DNA of 50,475 nucleotides from a virus: the IMG/VR virus record IMGVR_UViG_3300049791_000009, positions 1 to 50,475 of that record. The stretch is one strand, 5' to 3'. Shown here piece after piece: positions 43,306 to 49,545 of the stretch (position 1 is its first letter; every line of letters starts with the position of its first letter). Both the position numbers and the translations under genes were made by a program. The notes under the pieces are model-generated. The model searched no databases. It worked only from the letters and a program-made list of their open reading frames with translations, and was not told the origin of the DNA.

Positions 43306-43932
43306 TTACGCACGGAGCCCGTGACAGCGTTCAATCAGCTCGAAGTAGTATTGAAAACACTCGTGCTCAGGGCCAAAAAATTCGGGGTGTGGCTGGTAAC
43401 ACAGAGCTTTAGTGTCCGCATAGTACACTGCCTCAGTGTCAGGTTCCTCGCCGTCAGTATTGGACTTACACTCAAAAGTTTCTCGCCGGCTAGCCTCATT
43501 AGCGTATGCCAGGATTTCCCCAGACCTACTAGCAATCATCATCTGGTGGTGTGTAGAGCTAACAACCACCTCTCGCTCAGTCCGTATGTCATATAGCGTA
43601 TGATTATGTCCTGTAGCGTGCCCATCAACATGCTGGTACATCTTGCCGCCAGACATGACATTAAGGAACTGGCCACCACGACATATGCCAGCCATAGGTA
43701 TGCCCATGCGCTTAGCAGTGGCAAAGTAGCCAGCCTCATATAAGTCACGCTCGAATGAGTTCCCAGTGTATGGGTGTTTCCCCTCACCATATAGAGCCGG
43801 AGTAACGTCCTCACCACCAGTGAATTGAATTAGGTCAGCCTTAAGCGGGCCTTTAGCTAGCTCCCATCCAGCATTAAGGAACATCTGGCCATAGTTCTGA
43901 CCATTACCCCCTACAATATAAACCTTAGGCAT
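43306..43932 (-). CDS. C26-type peptidase / class I amidotransferase-like protein
   Basis: A 208-aa protein with the catalytic triad of gamma-glutamyl hydrolase and class I glutamine amidotransferases: Cys in MAGICRGGQFLN near residue 83, His and Glu in YQPHPEFFG near 188-194. In C26 enzymes this cleaves gamma-glutamyl amide bonds. In this cluster it may edit or release the product of the ligases, or supply ammonia. It overlaps the previous gene by 8 bp and ends before promoter element P1. Confidence 0.87.
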   Translation of the reverse strand: MPKVYIVGGNGQNYGQMFLNAGWELAKGPLKADLIQFTGGEDVTPALYGEGKHPYTGNSFERDLYEAGYFATAKRMGIPMAGICRGGQFLNVMSGGKMYQHVDGHATGHNHTLYDIRTEREVVVSSTHHQMMIASRSGEILAYANEASRRETFECKSNTDGEEPDTEAVYYADTKALCYQPHPEFFGPEHECFQYYFELIERCHGLRA

Positions 43933-44860
43933 AAATCTTCTCCATTAGGTGGTCTTTAGCCCATGTTGCCATCACTTCAATAGCCTTGGCGTAGGTTGTG
44001 CTGCTATCATCATCCACCTTCTTAGCAGCTAAGAATGGATTAAGGCTAGGAGAGGCAGCTTGCTCTTTGTACAAGTGCTTAGGGAAGTTCTCCCTGATGT
44101 AATGGTAAACACTACCCCCAATATGCTCCCCATACATGTAATCGTAGCCAGTGTAGTTACCACCTTCAGAGTAGTTGGAGTTAAGGTTCTTTGGAGTGTG
44201 GTCAAGGAACCTACGTAAGTTCTCCCAACCAAATGCTGCTGGGTTTATAGAACAATGACCAGACTGACAGTTATCCCAAGAGGCGCTGTCATCTGCACTG
44301 GCATTATTCTTAGTGCGCATTAGGTGTCCTAGATAGAAGGCTAAGTCTTCATTAACCCCCTGCCTAGCTAAGTCATAGGCTGCCTGAGCTACAAAGACAT
44401 ACTCCCAAAGGCGCCTGAGAGCCACTAGGCCAGCTCCTACGAGGTTACCTGGATGGTCACCACTGACTACAGTCACACGTCCCGCCAGTGCCTTCTCAGC
44501 GTCCTTCTCGATGAAGATTTGACTATAGGGAGAGCGATTAAGTATGTAGTCAACAAACCATAGCTCAATTTCAGGGCGCAATACACGGCCAGGGTTAGTG
44601 CCATAGGCAGTGCCAATCATAAGCCCGTTGATAATAACCTTCACATTATGACGGCCTCGAAGGCTAGCATGGCATACATGGTTATCCACTCCCCCAACCC
44701 TCCCATCTTTGTCAATGAACAGACAACCAGCGTTCTGTTTCCACCTAACTCCTTCGAGGAAAGCTGCCTTAGCTCTTACTATCACCTCAGAAAAGTCTAC
44801 AACCTTTTCAACCAGTTCTTCAGTCATTTTCTCGGCGGCTAGTCGTTGTGAGAAAGCCAT
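43925..44860 (-). CDS. Conserved unknown of the modification cluster (311 aa)
   Basis: The start at ATG 44860 is chosen because GGAGGTG lies directly upstream and the ATG overlaps the previous stop (TGATGG). The first 40 residues are helical. The middle (KVIINGLMIGTAYGTNPGRVLRPEIE) and the Gly/Tyr-rich GGNYTGYDYMYGEHIGG region near 250 have no family that I recognise. It is translationally coupled to the C26 peptidase gene, so it is likely part of the same pathway. Confidence 0.72.
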   Translation of the reverse strand: MAFSQRLAAEKMTEELVEKVVDFSEVIVRAKAAFLEGVRWKQNAGCLFIDKDGRVGGVDNHVCHASLRGRHNVKVIINGLMIGTAYGTNPGRVLRPEIELWFVDYILNRSPYSQIFIEKDAEKALAGRVTVVSGDHPGNLVGAGLVALRRLWEYVFVAQAAYDLARQGVNEDLAFYLGHLMRTKNNASADDSASWDNCQSGHCSINPAAFGWENLRRFLDHTPKNLNSNYSEGGNYTGYDYMYGEHIGGSVYHYIRENFPKHLYKEQAASPSLNPFLAAKKVDDDSSTTYAKAIEVMATWAKDHLMEKIYA

Positions 44861-45033
44861 CAGAGCACCTCCACTATATGCCCAGTTATCCAAGCCCCAT
44901 TAAAGCCTAGGTTCATAGCGTCAAAGTTAGCCACCCGTACAGCGTTCTCAGCGTCAGTTGCATACACAACAAACGAGCGCTCAACATATGGGGCTATGAA
45001 CTTGACCGTCACCTTGTATTGCCTATGCTTCAT
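44860..45033 (-). CDS. Small conserved protein before the modification cluster
   Basis: A 57-aa protein (starts MKHRQYKVTVKFIAPYVE) with a beta-alpha-beta look, like the small YATDAENAVRVA-type proteins common in phages. Coupled at both ends (ATGA and TGATGG). Unknown function. Confidence 0.7.
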   Translation of the reverse strand: MKHRQYKVTVKFIAPYVERSFVVYATDAENAVRVANFDAMNLGFNGAWITGHIVEVL

Positions 45034-45233
45034 GACAGCTTACTCGCTGGTGACCAATACACGGGGAAGAAAACAGCTAACGACCACACAACATGGCGAT
45101 CCACTAAGCTCCAGTCCCCAAGGTACATTAGGTACGCCAGCACTTTCCCATCCACAGCATCAGTAGTTCCCGGCAAGCGCTCTCTGGAGTCTATAGGACG
45201 GTGTTTAATACGTTTGATGCGGTAGTTGGCCAT
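45030..45233 (-). CDS. Small basic protein, early region
   Basis: A 67-aa protein with a basic N-terminus (MANYRIKRIKHRPIDSRERL) and a hydrophobic C-terminal half (YLGDWSLVDRHVVWSLAVFF). TAGGAGC precedes the ATG. Overlaps the next gene by 4 bp. No family recognised; a single membrane segment is possible. Confidence 0.6.
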   Translation of the reverse strand: MANYRIKRIKHRPIDSRERLPGTTDAVDGKVLAYLMYLGDWSLVDRHVVWSLAVFFPVYWSPASKLS

Positions 45234-45299
45234 ACAATGCTCCTATAAGCTCCTGTGAGCTCGTCTAAGAGGTTTTAGATATACAGGCTAGGCCAGTGC

Positions 45300-45614
45300 C
45301 TAGGTCTGATGAGTTAAGAGCTTAGGCGAGCTTAGAGACGCCATTAGGTCTGTGAAGCCAAACTCGCCGGGGATGTGTTTCTTACGCAAAGCTGACTCAT
45401 TCCAGAGAGCAGGTCCCTTGTGGACGCCATGGGGGATTGGCTCATCAGCCCCTTCTAACCTATATGTGACGTCAGTAACCCTGTACGGGAAACTATCAAC
45501 CACTATATGACCTGGAGGAATCCACACAGCACTCACTGTATACTCGCCATTACGCTCAGGGAGTTCTACGCTTTGAAGAACAACCACTTCACCTACGCTA
45601 AACTTAGGTTGCAT
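45300..45614 (-). CDS. Early protein under promoter element P2
   Basis: A 104-aa protein. The second ATG (45614) is preferred because TGGTGACTCC gives it a ribosome binding site; the first ATG at 45626 is only 6 bp from box B. The first half (KFSVGEVVVLQSVELPERNG) looks like a small SH3-like barrel of the kind used in nucleic acid or protein contacts. No known function. Confidence 0.65.
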   Translation of the reverse strand: MQPKFSVGEVVVLQSVELPERNGEYTVSAVWIPPGHIVVDSFPYRVTDVTYRLEGADEPIPHGVHKGPALWNESALRKKHIPGEFGFTDLMASLSSPKLLTHQT

Positions 45615-45631
45615 TGGAGTCACCAAAAGTT

Positions 45632-45666
45632 TTTCTAATGTTAATCTGAGTGGCTAGTATTTGCTT
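45632..45666 (-). promoter_or_regulatory. Two-box promoter-like element, copy P2
   Basis: On the - strand: box A AAGCAAATACTAGCC, 7 nt, box B TTAACATTAGAAA, ending 18 bp before ATG 45614. One of the two best copies. Confidence 0.85.
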
Positions 45667-45931
45667 ACGCCCCTACATAGACCAGTTCCGTTGGGCCAAA
45701 CAAAAATGGACTTGCCCGTTCCTGCTCTTTCTGGAACTTGTAGAACGCTGTAGGAGTGGACATAAATCCGGCTCTGAACTCCTTACAGTTCCGGTAGACA
45801 GTAGCCTCTAGGGGGCTGTCAATACGCTCAAAGTCCAGATTATCTAACCCTTCACGGCCATACCGCCACTCTCCGTCCACGCTTTCATAACGCACAATGA
45901 ACGGGTAACGCACTCTTTTCATTCTTTTCAT
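45665..45931 (-). CDS. Small basic early protein
   Basis: An 88-aa protein starting MKRMKRVRYPFIVRYESVDG, with AGGTG 8 nt before the ATG (a second ATG three codons on is possible). Basic N-terminus, mixed alpha/beta body, no motif recognised. Its 3' end touches box A of element P2. Confidence 0.65.
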   Translation of the reverse strand: MKRMKRVRYPFIVRYESVDGEWRYGREGLDNLDFERIDSPLEATVYRNCKEFRAGFMSTPTAFYKFQKEQERASPFLFGPTELVYVGA

Positions 45932-46155
45932 CTTATTTACACCTCAGTTGTAGACTTTCCTCTCAGATATAAGTATATACTAGTAAAAACTGTATAGTAC
46001 TAGAGAGTCATAATAGTGAGTGAAACGAACATTATCTTGATTAAGAAACATATAAGAATATAAAGCATATAAGAGTATATAAAAGATTACGCGTTTAGGA
46101 ACTTGTCGTCGAAGACGACGTTTAGCAGTATACTAGAAGTACCTAATGCAAATTG
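45932..46155. promoter_or_regulatory. AT-rich spacer with direct repeats and a hairpin
   Basis: A 224-bp gene-free stretch. It contains two near copies of CATATAAGA-TATA (46048-46086), a hairpin GTCGTC-GAA-GACGAC (46105-46119), and AGTATATACTAG-type motifs that also occur in the 9349-9516 spacer. The AT-rich repeats could serve as a promoter cluster or a DNA-unwinding element of an origin. No ORF of note. Confidence 0.45.
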
Positions 46156-46290
46156 TTAAGCGTACTTACGACGATAGTAGTCAGCCTGTCCTAGCGCTTC
46201 ATTCTTTGTTTCAGCGGTTGATAGGAGCTTCCCATTGCACATAACCCACCAGCATATCCTGGCTGGGCTCCTTACTACTTCAAAGTTCAT
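46156..46290 (-). CDS. Small early protein
   Basis: A 44-aa protein (starts MNFEVVRSPARICWWVMCNG, ends YYRRKYA) with two Cys and a basic end, overlapped by the next gene upstream. It looks like the small beta-beta-alpha proteins seen in many phages, with a TAETKNEALGQAD helix. Unknown function. Confidence 0.6.
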   Translation of the reverse strand: MNFEVVRSPARICWWVMCNGKLLSTAETKNEALGQADYYRRKYA

Positions 46291-46372
46291 AGTCGTCAAA
46301 CCATAGAGAGCAAGTGAGTACAATGGTCACTAACAGGACCACACCGACTAGAAAGAGCTGTAAGTTATTCAT
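46280..46372 (-). CDS. Tiny single-span membrane protein, early region
   Basis: A 30-aa ORF with one membrane helix (LFLVGVVLLVTIVLTCSLW) and an acidic end (FDDYEL). Overlaps both neighbours by a few bases. Unknown function. Confidence 0.5.
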   Translation of the reverse strand: MNNLQLFLVGVVLLVTIVLTCSLWFDDYEL

Positions 46373-46569
46373 TGCGTAAGTTCCTTAGGAGCTTGTTCTA
46401 ACCAGCGTTCCATGAATGTTGGCGTGGTTACCCGTTTGATGGCATGAGTACATACATACTTACCACCTATAGAGCGCTGTATGCTCGTGTAGAGCCCGTG
46501 ACCAGCTAACTGGTACTGGAGGCACACGGCATTGATTACAGAGCTACAAGCGTAGCTAGGCTTACTCAT
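46369..46569 (-). CDS. Small Cys-containing early protein
   Basis: A 66-aa protein from ATG 46569 (MSKPSYACSSVINAVC); the longer frame upstream overlaps the neighbour. Three Cys, helical, basic C-terminal half. No known family. Confidence 0.6.
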   Translation of the reverse strand: MSKPSYACSSVINAVCLQYQLAGHGLYTSIQRSIGGKYVCTHAIKRVTTPTFMERWLEQAPKELTQ

Positions 46570-46780
46570 GTAGCACCTCAACATTATCAGACCACACAAT
46601 ACCAGCTGCCTCAAACTCAAGTAGCAGGTCATTGAGACAATCAATTCGTACAGACAACATAAGGGCCAACTCTGAGCCCTTTGCTTGTTTATTGAGCGCC
46701 AAGTTAGCTATAGCTCGTTGCTGTAGTAGGATGGTATGCACTTGGCATAAGTCACTATGTACCTCAGACATGACGCTCAT
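46562..46780 (-). CDS. Small helical early protein
   Basis: A 72-aa protein with GGAG 8 nt before the ATG. It is all-helical with heptad-like Leu spacing (LALMLSVRIDCLNDLLLEFEAAG). Unknown function. Confidence 0.62.
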   Translation of the reverse strand: MSVMSEVHSDLCQVHTILLQQRAIANLALNKQAKGSELALMLSVRIDCLNDLLLEFEAAGIVWSDNVEVLHE

Positions 46781-46795
46781 GGCAATAACTCCTAG

Positions 46796-46912
46796 TTAGT
46801 TAGTTCCTACCCGTTGACCGTTCCGTTGACGCTGTTCACGACGTTGACGCTCATAACGGTTGCCCTTGCAAGCTTTGCGGTTTGCTTCTTGACGGGCGGC
46901 TTTATGGTTCAT
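46796..46912 (-). CDS. Tiny Arg/Gln-rich basic protein
   Basis: A 38-aa ORF (starts MNHKAARQEANRKACKGN) with about 13 basic residues, GGGAG 8 nt before the ATG and promoter element P3 33 bp upstream, which argues for real expression. Probably a nucleic acid or host protein binder; function unknown. Confidence 0.65.
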   Translation of the reverse strand: MNHKAARQEANRKACKGNRYERQRREQRQRNGQRVGTN

Positions 46913-46944
46913 GGTGTATCTCCCACTTGGTTTATCGAAAATAG

Positions 46945-46979
46945 TTTCTAGTGTTAACGTGAGCGGCTAGCATTTGCTT
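46945..46979 (-). promoter_or_regulatory. Two-box promoter-like element, copy P3
   Basis: On the - strand: box A AAGCAAATGCTAGCC, 7 nt, box B TTAACACTAGAAA. Together with P2 this defines the consensus. It ends 33 bp before the 38-aa gene. Confidence 0.85.
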
Positions 46980-46989
46980 AGCCCTGGCC

Positions 46990-47133
46990 TTACAGGTTCT
47001 TCACGAAGTCAGAAGCTGGATAGCCTGGCACTTCATCAGACCATGTACGGTGATACTCGATAGTCTTAGTTACCTTTGGATTAAATGCACGATACATACC
47101 TTGAACAGCGAACATCAATGCAAAGATAGCCAT
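46990..47133 (-). CDS. Small early protein with hydrophobic start
   Basis: A 47-aa protein (starts MAIFALMFAVQGMYRAFNP) with GGGAGGTG before its ATG, one of the best ribosome binding sites in the region. The first 14 residues are hydrophobic; the rest is polar. Unknown function. Confidence 0.6.
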   Translation of the reverse strand: MAIFALMFAVQGMYRAFNPKVTKTIEYHRTWSDEVPGYPASDFVKNL

Positions 47134-47134
47134 G

Positions 47135-47200
47135 TCACACCTCCCACGCACAATAAGCAAGCACACCAAAGATTACAGCGGACAAGATGATAAAAGTCAT
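47135..47200 (-). CDS. Tiny membrane peptide (21 aa)
   Basis: A 21-aa ORF that is almost entirely one membrane helix (FIILSAVIFGVLAYCAW). It ends 2 bp before the next start and starts inside the end of the gene upstream. Its size makes it uncertain. Confidence 0.35.
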   Translation of the reverse strand: MTFIILSAVIFGVLAYCAWEV

Positions 47201-47430
47201 ATCGTTAACCCCTGATCGAATACACATTTATTGAACATAGCTTCAATTTGTTTAGAGTCTATGCCTGCTATGAGAGCAGCTATAGCGCATTGCTCAGCTA
47301 CAGCATTGTTATAGGCGCCCCACCTACCATCGTGTAGAGGTTGAGGTTGTGTGACGTTAGCGCACCCATGCATACATACAACGAAGAACATAGCGCTCGA
47401 CATATACATAACATTGAATGCAAGTTTCAT
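47197..47430 (-). CDS. Putative secreted or lipoprotein-like early protein
   Basis: A 77-aa protein from ATG 47430, which overlaps the previous stop (TGATG). The N-terminus is a signal-peptide-like segment (MKLAFNVMYMSSAMFFVVCM) followed by HGC, close to but not matching a classical lipobox. The mature part has two more Cys that could form a disulphide. A role at the cell envelope, such as superinfection exclusion, is possible but unproven. Confidence 0.6.
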   Translation of the reverse strand: MKLAFNVMYMSSAMFFVVCMHGCANVTQPQPLHDGRWGAYNNAVAEQCAIAALIAGIDSKQIEAMFNKCVFDQGLTI

Positions 47431-47558
47431 CACACACCACCGTAGTCAATACGACAGTAGGGGCCATGATCACCAAAGCATAGGAAGGGCTCAAAGTCAT
47501 ATGCACGTTCAATGCAAATGAACAACACAAGCCCCTCAGTGTATACGGGAGTGATCAT
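47430..47558 (-). CDS. Small Cys-rich early protein
   Basis: A 42-aa protein (starts MITPVYTEGLVLFICIERAY) with three Cys and acidic character, coupled to the next gene by TGATG. Unknown function. Confidence 0.55.
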   Translation of the reverse strand: MITPVYTEGLVLFICIERAYDFEPFLCFGDHGPYCRIDYGGV

Positions 47559-47568
47559 GGCGTTAGTC

Positions 47569-47766
47569 CTATTTAAAACTAATCTTTACAACCGGCAGTA
47601 GGGTTGATCCATCTTCGCCACGCTCAACCCAGCTTATCTCTACACTGGATAAAATAGAGGCGTCTTGGTGGCGTAGGAAAGTGTCAGCCGTGCTAAGTAA
47701 CAAGGCTAGCTTATCCGTGCTTTTACTTTTAGACGGAGGGAGTACCGCCCCAACATCACTAGACAT
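47569..47766 (-). CDS. Small early protein
   Basis: A 65-aa protein with GAGGATAGG before its ATG. First half Ser/Lys-rich, second half beta-like (ILSSVEISWVERGEDG, ends PVVKISFK). No family recognised. Confidence 0.62.
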   Translation of the reverse strand: MSSDVGAVLPPSKSKSTDKLALLLSTADTFLRHQDASILSSVEISWVERGEDGSTLLPVVKISFK

Positions 47767-47802
47767 AGTCCTATCCTCGGTTGTTGAACTCTACGAGTTC
47801 AC

Positions 47803-48360
47803 TTATGCGGCGTCTGCCACGTCCTCAACAACTTCTTCTTCGCCTATGATAGCGTCGAAGTTACACAGCTTGAGTACAGCACGAATGGTTGCATCGTTCA
47901 CTTCAAACTTAACCTTTGCCTGATCTTCGGCAGTAAGGCCCACCACTTTGTCAGCAATGGCAGCGTGGTCTTTGATAACCTTCTGCAAGGCAGCTTCTAG
48001 GTCAAAGCCTTTGAATGGTGAGGCAGCTTTCAACTCCCACCACATGCCAGCTTTAGCCTTCTCGAAGTTAGTCTCGATGAACTCCTTGCCACTCCAGCCA
48101 ATGAAGCCAGTGTCGTCAACCTTGAGCCCACCATAGAGCTTGAACCACTCAACCAATGCTTTGCCATTGATAGTGTTACCAAGGGCTGTCACAAGCTTGC
48201 CAGCATAGGTCCAGTCACCATGATCGAAGGCATGTTTGATGGTGGCTACAGCTGCCACCTGTACGCTTACACGAGCGCTGTGAATAGACTTAACAGCGGA
48301 CGCATGAATCTTTTCCAAGCCAGCTGCGTCTTTAGCAAATATGTATTTAATGGCTTTCAT
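47803..48360 (-). CDS. Early protein of 185 aa under promoter element P4
   Basis: The largest gene of the early block. TTGGAG lies before the ATG and element P4 ends 21 bp upstream. It is Ala/Lys-rich and helical, with an acidic tail (IGEEEVVEDVADAA). Similar phage early proteins of this type are known only as conserved unknowns. Strong expression is suggested by its good promoter and ribosome binding site and by codon choice. Confidence 0.75.
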   Translation of the reverse strand: MKAIKYIFAKDAAGLEKIHASAVKSIHSARVSVQVAAVATIKHAFDHGDWTYAGKLVTALGNTINGKALVEWFKLYGGLKVDDTGFIGWSGKEFIETNFEKAKAGMWWELKAASPFKGFDLEAALQKVIKDHAAIADKVVGLTAEDQAKVKFEVNDATIRAVLKLCNFDAIIGEEEVVEDVADAA

Positions 48361-48381
48361 GTCGGTAACTCCAAAAGTTAA

Positions 48382-48415
48382 TTTCTAGTGTGAACTAGGT
48401 TGGTCAGCATTGCTT
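48382..48415 (-). promoter_or_regulatory. Two-box promoter-like element, copy P4
   Basis: On the - strand: box A AAGCAATGCTGACC, 7 nt, box B TTCACACTAGAAA, followed by an AT-rich stretch, GGAG and the 185-aa gene. Confidence 0.85.
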
Positions 48416-48491
48416 ATCTTGAGAAGAGCCAGAAGCCATACCAAAAGAGTAGTAAGGCAGCAATACGCTCTATGTACCATAGGCTATCCAT
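48414..48491 (-). CDS. Tiny membrane peptide (25 aa)
   Basis: A 25-aa ORF with one hydrophobic helix (IAALLLFWYGFWLF), starting inside the end of the 73-aa gene upstream and ending at box A of element P4. Real expression is possible but unproven. Confidence 0.4.
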   Translation of the reverse strand: MDSLWYIERIAALLLFWYGFWLFSR

Positions 48492-48705
48492 TAGCTGTGA
48501 TGCCCTTACCAGTTGGCTTATACCACTCTTTCAAGTTAGAACGACCAACACGATACACCTTGTCGTTCATTTTCTTGAGGGCCTTACGTGCCTCTACAGT
48601 GTTCTCTGACTTGAGTGTCAGCACCCGCTGCTCTCGCATTACAAGCCTAGAGGCTTTGGGCCTTGAGTCAGTTAGGTTGATGCGTGGTTTCTTTAGGAAG
48701 CTCAT
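48484..48705 (-). CDS. Small basic early protein
   Basis: A 73-aa protein from ATG 48705 (MSFLKKPRINLTDSRPKAS); about a quarter of residues are Lys or Arg. It may bind nucleic acid. Overlaps its downstream neighbour. Unknown function. Confidence 0.62.
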   Translation of the reverse strand: MSFLKKPRINLTDSRPKASRLVMREQRVLTLKSENTVEARKALKKMNDKVYRVGRSNLKEWYKPTGKGITANG

Positions 48706-48706
48706 G

Positions 48707-48880
48707 TTAGTAGCCCGCCCATTCACGCAGTGCTTGAAAATCAGTGAACGGCACTACTTTGTTTGTTACTACGTTGTTGGTGTCAACATTGATCACATAG
48801 TCAATCACATACACCGTGTTGCCGTTGCTGTGACTGTACCAATCATGAAGGGACGCCCATTTGATTTGTTGGTTGTTCAT
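48707..48880 (-). CDS. Small early protein behind a structured leader
   Basis: A 57-aa protein (starts MNNQQIKWASLHDWYSHSNG) with GGGAG 7 nt before its ATG. The 19-bp stem at 48896-48976 ends 15 nt before the start codon, so its translation may be controlled by RNA structure or by processing of the leader. Function unknown. Confidence 0.68.
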   Translation of the reverse strand: MNNQQIKWASLHDWYSHSNGNTVYVIDYVINVDTNNVVTNKVVPFTDFQALREWAGY

Positions 48881-49345
48881 GTTTGTTCTCCCGTTGGTTT
48901 ACTTAAGCTATCTGCTAGTCACGTTGGCGTAACACTACGCTACTATGAATTGAGCTACAGATAGCTTAAGTAAACCTTTCGGTTTACTCCCAGGACCAAC
49001 ACAACGTGTGTTGACGACTGAGGTCAGTAGCTCTCTAGATCACCAGCTTGTCAGGCTGTCTCACTAGTCGGCATTATGGGCAATGACAGGCCCCGTGCTT
49101 AACTACCCCAAGCAATCGATATGGGGCTACCTTCTTCGCTGGTAGCATAGCGGGCTGGTCTACAATCCATCAGCGCGGACTACTTAGCTTTCTCGGGCTA
49201 GACTACACACATTTAAGGTTCGCCTTGGCCGTACACTTTACTTTGTAGCGCCCCCTAGTGGGACATACAGTTGGCTAGAATCAGCTGAGCCCGTTTGCTC
49301 GTTGTTTGTTTCAGTGAGGCTATTAGAACATGGCTCGGTGTAGCT
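48881..49345 (-). other. Structured leader or non-coding RNA region
   Basis: A stretch of about 460 nt downstream of element P5 with no ORF of note. It contains a series of inverted repeats: a 19-bp stem (48896-48976), a competing 8-bp GAAA hairpin, a 7-bp palindromic hairpin (48997-49013), two adjacent hairpins CCCCA/TGGGG (49106-49126) and GCTACC/GGTAGC (49126-49146), and AAGG-CGAA-CCTT near 49213. The density of stems suggests a structured leader or a stable phage RNA. No match to a tRNA or known riboswitch was seen. Confidence 0.55.
48896..48988 (-). repeat. Perfect 19-bp stem with competing GAAA hairpin
   Basis: Arms 48896-48914 and 48958-48976 are perfectly complementary over 19 bp, with a 43-nt loop that holds a further stem (GCGTA/TACGC, 48927-48940). 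The 8-mer AGTAAACC/GGTTTACT occurs a third time (48981-48988), so in the leftward RNA the segment at 48969-48976 can pair either in the long stem or in a hairpin with a GAAA loop. The two forms exclude each other in part. Confidence 0.85.
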
Positions 49346-49357
49346 TGTCAAACTTAT

Positions 49358-49391
49358 TTTCTACTGTGAACCTGGCTTGCTGGTATTGCAT
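49358..49391 (-). promoter_or_regulatory. Two-box promoter-like element, copy P5
   Basis: On the - strand: box A ATGCAATACCAGCA, 7 nt, box B TTCACAGTAGAAA. It is the only copy without a gene right behind it: it would drive the structured region and the 57-aa gene beyond. Confidence 0.78.
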
Positions 49392-49545
49392 TGCGCTAGA
49401 GCCAGTGCTCCAGCTACGCCGGCAGGAAATCCCTCACTAGGCGAACCTAGATGAAGCCCTTGCTAGCTAAGCCCTCGATCCAAGATCTTGTTAGCTTTAG
49501 TAAGAGCCTTCAATATACCGAAGACGCTTAGTAAAGTCAACAACT
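49392..49545 (-). other. Gene-poor spacer before element P5
   Basis: About 150 bp between the 65-aa gene and P5. It contains a hairpin CTAGG-TTCG-CCTAG (49438-49452 region). A possible 26-aa hydrophobic ORF (TTG at 49543, end 49463) has no ribosome binding site and is not supported. Nothing else was seen. Confidence 0.4.

Noticed and set aside
48896-48976. Possible tRNA or tRNA-like gene in the 19-bp stem region
   Set aside because: The stem is far longer than a 7-bp acceptor stem, there is no TTCGA-type T-loop or clear anticodon arm, and no CCA-side features fit.
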